DNA of 64,000 nt from Poriferisodalis sp965221195 (lineage in GTDB: Bacteria > Actinomycetota > Acidimicrobiia > Acidimicrobiales > Poriferisodalaceae), in assembly GCA_965221195.1 (NCBI GenBank), contig OZ244864.1, positions 2,232,001-2,296,000 on the forward strand. Reading direction: 5' to 3'. Shown piece after piece: positions 13,301 to 19,300 of this stretch. Under the pieces are notes generated by a model, which made no database searches, was not told the origin of the DNA, and was given only the letters and a program-made list of their open reading frames with translations. Position 1 is the first letter of the stretch. Every line of letters begins with the position of its first letter. The position numbers were made by a program, and so were the translations under genes.

Positions 13301-16300
13301 TCGTTAACACAGCCTCCCGCGCAGACGGACCCGTAAACGTCGCCTCACCCAAACCAGCCACCGTCGCATACGACACACCCTGCGGCGACCCCGACAAAGC
13401 CAACGAGAAATCAGTACCCAACACAGCACCCGCCGCTTTCAACGGCACCGTCAAAGTTTCACCAGCCACCAACGCGCGACCCAACCGCACCCGCACCGAC
13501 GCTGTATCAGACGAATCAGCCTCAGTCGCCGACAAATCAGGAACCGACGCCGCTAACAACTCCACCGGTGTCGGATCATCATCAACAATCCTAAACGGCA
13601 CATCAGGCACCTTCAGTCCAGCAACCACCGTAGGACTGTTAGTGCTATAACTCGCAGACGTGTACACCTTCCAGCTAATCACACCCTCATGAAAACCACC
13701 CGGCGCATCAGCCACATCATAACGATCAGAAAACACCGTCAACAACGCAGACTCAGACCCCCTAGAAATGACCGCAGGCTGAACGGTCGCAATCGGATAC
13801 GACGTGGTATCCAACACACCCGGCGTGCGAGTAAGCCTAGACGACCGCAAAGCAACCGAACCCACAACCACCACCGAACCAGACAGCGCTGTATCAAACA
13901 CAATATTCAACGAATCACGATTACCCAACCGATTCTCACGCGTAGCACGCTCCAACATCGACAACACACCACCATCCACCTCCACAGACAACCCAGTACC
14001 CCTCAGCACTTTGTCTTCTACGGTGAACACCGGCGACAGTCCTAGCAGCGGCAGTTTGGTGGCGGCGGTGGTGCGCCGACCGGTGAGCGGGGTTACTCCG
14101 GTGGTGGTATCGCCTAAGCGGCCGTGGGCGATGTTTGCAGCGTTGGTGCCGCTTGTGCCGAGGACGTATCCGGCGCTGTTCCCGCTGCCGTAGGGAACAC
14201 CAGTCCAGTGATCGCCGGTGGCAGAAGTTGGTACCGCACCGCCGCGATGGTTGCGTGCGGTTTCGCTATCCCAATCGCCATCATAGAAATCGTCGTAATC
14301 GTCGGCGGCCTTGTCGCCACCCACCCAGTAGATCGGTGCATCGGTGTCGCTTGATTCGGTATCGGTGTTAGCACGCACATTCACCGAAGCGGTTTGTGCT
14401 ACTGCGCTGAATAGGCCTGCGTACGGAGCGATCTGCGAAGGAGTCAGCAAGTCTTTGCCGCTGCGGCGGCCATGTAGGGCGGCATGGTCGCGCACGGCTT
14501 TGTTGTAGGTAGCGATATCAGACGATGTAGCGGCAAATGTTGTAGTGGTAGCGGTATCGGTGGCGGTGCTGAACAGCAGCCTGAAGCTTTCACCTGGGCC
14601 CACGCCAGTAGGAATCAGCGGTGAATCGGCTGGTAGCTCGGTTATTGGCGGCGGCTCGGTGATGGTTAGAACCACTTCGGTTGCTACGCTGGAATCGTCG
14701 TCTAGGTAGATGCCGGGGGGCAACTTGCCGAAGGTGACAGTCAACGTTTCGGCGCCTTCGGTAGTTTCGTCAGCGACTGCGTGGATGCGCGTTTTGATCG
14801 GCTCTGGAGTGACCCCCAGCTTTTTTGCTGGGATCGACACCGTACCCGAGTTGTCGAAACGAACATCGGCGGCTACAGCAGTTCCGGTGCCAGATTTGAG
14901 TATCAAAGGAACGTTAAATGCTTTCGGACCAAGGTTTTTTGCCGTAACCGTGATCACAGCGAAACTGCCTTCGATAACTGCAGCGGGGTCTACCGATAAA
15001 GAAACTGCAGGTTCTTCTCCTCCCGAAATGATAACTGCCGACTCGTTTGTTGAGCCAGCTTTAGCGTGAGCGAAAGCGCTTAAGGTGAGACGGAAGTTTT
15101 CGGAGCCGACTTCTTGGTCTGTGTCGTCAATTATTTCAACATCGAAGGTTTTGGAAGTTTCATTGGCTGCAAATGTAACCTCTAAGTCGTTGGGCCATTT
15201 GTAATCGTTGCCAGCGGTAGCAGTTCTGTCAGTGGCAGTAACGGTAACCGTGGCAGGCACCAGCGTGGTACCGGTCTTAGTCAGCGTGACCTTAACAGAG
15301 CCAGCGTCTTCGTTTCTGGTGAATGATGCTCTGTCGAACTGGATCGTGGGCAAATCTGCTTCGTCATTGATGGTGCCGACTGCTTTGTTGTTGCTGGTGC
15401 TCAACGGCGGAGCGGTGCCACTTGACACTGTGGGTGTGCCCAATGTGAGCGTTAGATAATGGTCGCCTTCATACACACTGTCATCAGTGGTGGGCACCGT
15501 TATCGTTGCTGATTTTTGGCCTTTGGCGATGGTCACTGATCCGGCAGTGTTGTTGTAGTCGGCGCTGGTGCCATCGGCGCTGCCGGTAGCGACGCTGTAG
15601 GTGGGGTCGCTTGAGTCGCCTCTGCCGTTGGCAAGTGTGTACGGCACAGTCACTGTTGTGGTTGCTGGCAGCGGCAGCGAAACCTCAAAACTCAAAGCGT
15701 CGCCTTCGTTGGCTTCGGCTGCCGCAACAGTTACCACGTTTTCTCTCACTGTGGCAGTTACGGCTGATGCTGTTGTAACACTGCCGTAGCCACTCACCGC
15801 GTGGGTTAGCGTCACCGTCTCATCGTTGGCGTCGGCATCGCCTTTAGCGCTCAAGCCCACCAACGCTGGCACCCGCCAACCGAAATCACTAGCATCTTTG
15901 GGTGCTGCCCACATTATCTTTAGCGTGCCGTCGTTTTGCAGCGTCGCTGTTGGCCCGCCGGCTGGCTGAGTTAGCGCGGTCAAAGCCACAACAGCAGTGT
16001 CCGATGACGTTACCGTTATGGTAACCGCGGCGGTGGGCGCTTTGGCTAGAGCCAAGCTATATTGCCCGTTGCCATCTTCTAACAGCTGCACTGCCGCAGG
16101 TAGCACTGCAACTCTATCGGTAGCGCTGGGTTGGTCGACTACCCCGAAAACTGCTTGAGAGTTTAACGCGTTGGCTTGCACTGTGTCGAGGTTTGTTCGC
16201 GTTAAAGAACTGTCGTTTAGGTCGCCGAGACTTACTGTTACCAACTCATCGTCGCTGTCGTCGTCTTTTTTGGCGCTTACTAGCTGAATCACTGCGGTTT

Positions 16301-19300
16301 GCACCGTTGAGACGCCACTTCGAGGAGCGGTGAAAGTGAGCACCGGGGCTGTAGCGCCCAATCTAAGGATGGTCACGCCAGGGCTGTCGGCTGCAACTAG
16401 CTTCCATTCGATATCTTGCCCTGTAATGTTGCCGACACCGTCTGCGGTGCCGAACTTTACACCTGTGCTGCTAGCGAAGGTCAGCGGAACTTGCACTATC
16501 TCTGTGAAGACTCTGGCCTTCCCCACTGGTCCGTTGAAAATAGCTAGCGGCCTGCTGAGCTTCACCGTGAAGGTTGGTATGTGACCGCCAGAAGAGACTC
16601 CTTCGGGACGTAACCCGCCGCCGCTCAACGACACCGTTGTGGCATCGTCGTCTACCACATGCACTCGCAAGTGCTTTTCAGCAGCGATGCTGAACCCGCC
16701 CGTAGGATTCGACAGCCTAATGTTGAGCAACTTGTTAGTTACCTCATCGTCAGCGTCGGCAAAGCTTTCAAGCACAAACGACGCAGTGGTGGAGTCTTTT
16801 GGCCAACTTAGGGTGAAAGTTTGTGTTTTGCCTACTTCTGTGAGGCTAGCTGAGCCTGCGTAACGGTAGTCGGTGCCGTAAACAGCGGAGACGTCTTCAA
16901 GGGTTACATCAACCGAACCTGCTGCTGGGTCGGTCACGTCTAGCGTCACTGTGAGTTGATTAGCGGTGGCGCCGGTTCCTTCGATGAGTTCAGCTGTTTG
17001 CAAGAGATTTACAACTTCACCTAACGACTTTGCGAACCCTACTACTTTATCGGGGTCATCTGCGTCTGTGGCGGTGATAGCACGACTTCCACTGGTAACG
17101 CGAGCATATGTAGGCTCTCCCGAACAGAACGAACCACACACATCACCGGTCGCACTTAGGCTTGGTTCTAACCCTACAGTAAACGATGATTGTTTGACAT
17201 CATCGTCGCCTCTGACAGTTAATTTCAAATCAACCGAAGCTGGCGCTGGTTTACCCGGCGCAGCTTGAAAGGTAACCTTGACATATTGCGGAGGATCGCT
17301 CTCGGGATCTTGGGTGACATTGTGGGCGGGCTCCCAGCTCACACCCTCAAGGTTTGAGTCTATCTCAATGATGTAGTCGGTTGCTGGGTCGGTAAAATCA
17401 GTGCCGGGTACTGCCGTAACGCTGCCGTTTAAAAATACGCTGAAAAAGAGATCAAAGGTCTCGTTACCTACTAAGGTCTGGGGTTGCGATAGTCTCGCAG
17501 CGCCGGTGTGGGTTTTGTTTGTGCTGCCGCTTACCCTAATGTTGATTATCGCAGGGTCGGTTTTGTCGCCCTCTACCGTGTTGGCATCTGTCACACTAAC
17601 CAGCGGGCCAATCCATGCCAGTTGGAAGGCTTGCAGCGAAGTTGACGCTACCGTTTGTTCGGTGCCGCCGCCGTCGGTGTAGGTAGCTTGCACCCGCAAA
17701 AATTTGCCTACATACGGATCTTTTGTGGTGTCAACGTCAGCATCGGTTACGGTGTATGTAGCAGCATTGGCATCGGGGATGTTAACCCAGGTGGTGCCGC
17801 TGTCGCTGCGCTGCCACTGATAGGTAACATCTTCAAGTTTGGGGTCGCCATCCGGGTCGCCGCTCACTGATGCCACCGACATAGTTGTGCCGACACGTCC
17901 GATTGAATCGGTGGTAAACGCCACCGTACCTGCACCCTCATCAACGTTGAGCAGGGTTACTTTTATGGGTTGCTCCACCTCGGTAGGTTGGCCGTTGCTG
18001 CCGGTAGATGTTGCTATTACAACCAGCGGCACTTGGCCGTTAGTGAAGTCTGAGAATTCACGATTTAGTGCAGGTGTGTTTTTCTTATAAATCAGGACAC
18101 CGTCATTGGCCCCGATAGAGAAACCTGGCGTAGATCCATCCTTTAGCTTGTATGTGACTGTGTCACCGTTGAAATCGAGCGCCAGCACCTTACCTAGAGT
18201 GAAATCTGTAGCTGGCGTGAAGTTTTCCTGCATCTCAAATGTGGTATCACCCACAAATTGTGCATTCCTAGCAGTTGGCAAGTCGTCTGGATACAACTGA
18301 AACGAAAGTTCTACCGGAGAGCAGTTGCCTGACTGGGTCAAACTAACAGTGCCAGCGCAAAGTTCTTGGCTATTGTTACCAATAGTATTGCCGAAAACGT
18401 CTTTTTCGCCTACAAGCAACCTGCCGCCTATCTGTAGTGTGACATCATAGACCTTATTGGAAGGCAATCTCGCCCTATTGCTTTGTTGGGGCAACTGAAT
18501 TTGCACGAACGCCCTTTTACCTCCACGACTCTGGCCGGTAACTCGCAACCCATCATCTACCATTCGTAACTGTGAGCCGCTTAGGTCGCTCACAAGTGTG
18601 GTTGACCTACTCGCGCCTCTAGCGTTTTGTGCTAAGCGGCGACACGGGCTTGTTACTCCGCCGTTACGAGTACACAAATTACCGCTACCCTGATAGAAGC
18701 CGTCGCCTTCTCGGGAACTGCCGCGTGTGGCTGCGAACACGTAATCGCCCTTCAGATCAACTGGAAAACTTAGCCACTGCCAACTGCCGTAGTCACCGGA
18801 AGATGCAAACTCGCTAGTGCCAAAGAGTAGTTTGTCAGACTGTAGTGAGCCGCTAGGAGAATCGTTGTCTATAATGGTCACAGGTACCGTTGTGGTTGTC
18901 TGGCCCCGCTTTAGTTCTAAATTGAACTGTGTGTTGTAAGGATCTTCGTCTTCGGTTGCCTCTATTGTCACCGTCTGCGGCTTATGCCACGCGTTAGCTT
19001 TAGTTTCGTCACCGACAAAAGTAAGGGAGCCACCCGACACTACGCTAACCGCTGTAGCGGGTGTGCCCGAGGCGGGAGCTGTGTTTACCTTTAGAGTCGT
19101 CCCTATTCCGGGTTTGGAGTCGATACGCACCTGTAGCTCGGCAGTCTCGCCTTCAGCTAACTGCAGCGAAGTTGGATACGCGAACGCTGCTAGCGTTGGG
19201 GTTTCTCCCGGCGCTTCAAACAGCACAAAACTTTGCTCGGCTGCTGTTGTGTCTACAAATACGCCGCCCTCAAAGTTATTGCCCTTGAGTTCGCCGTTGG

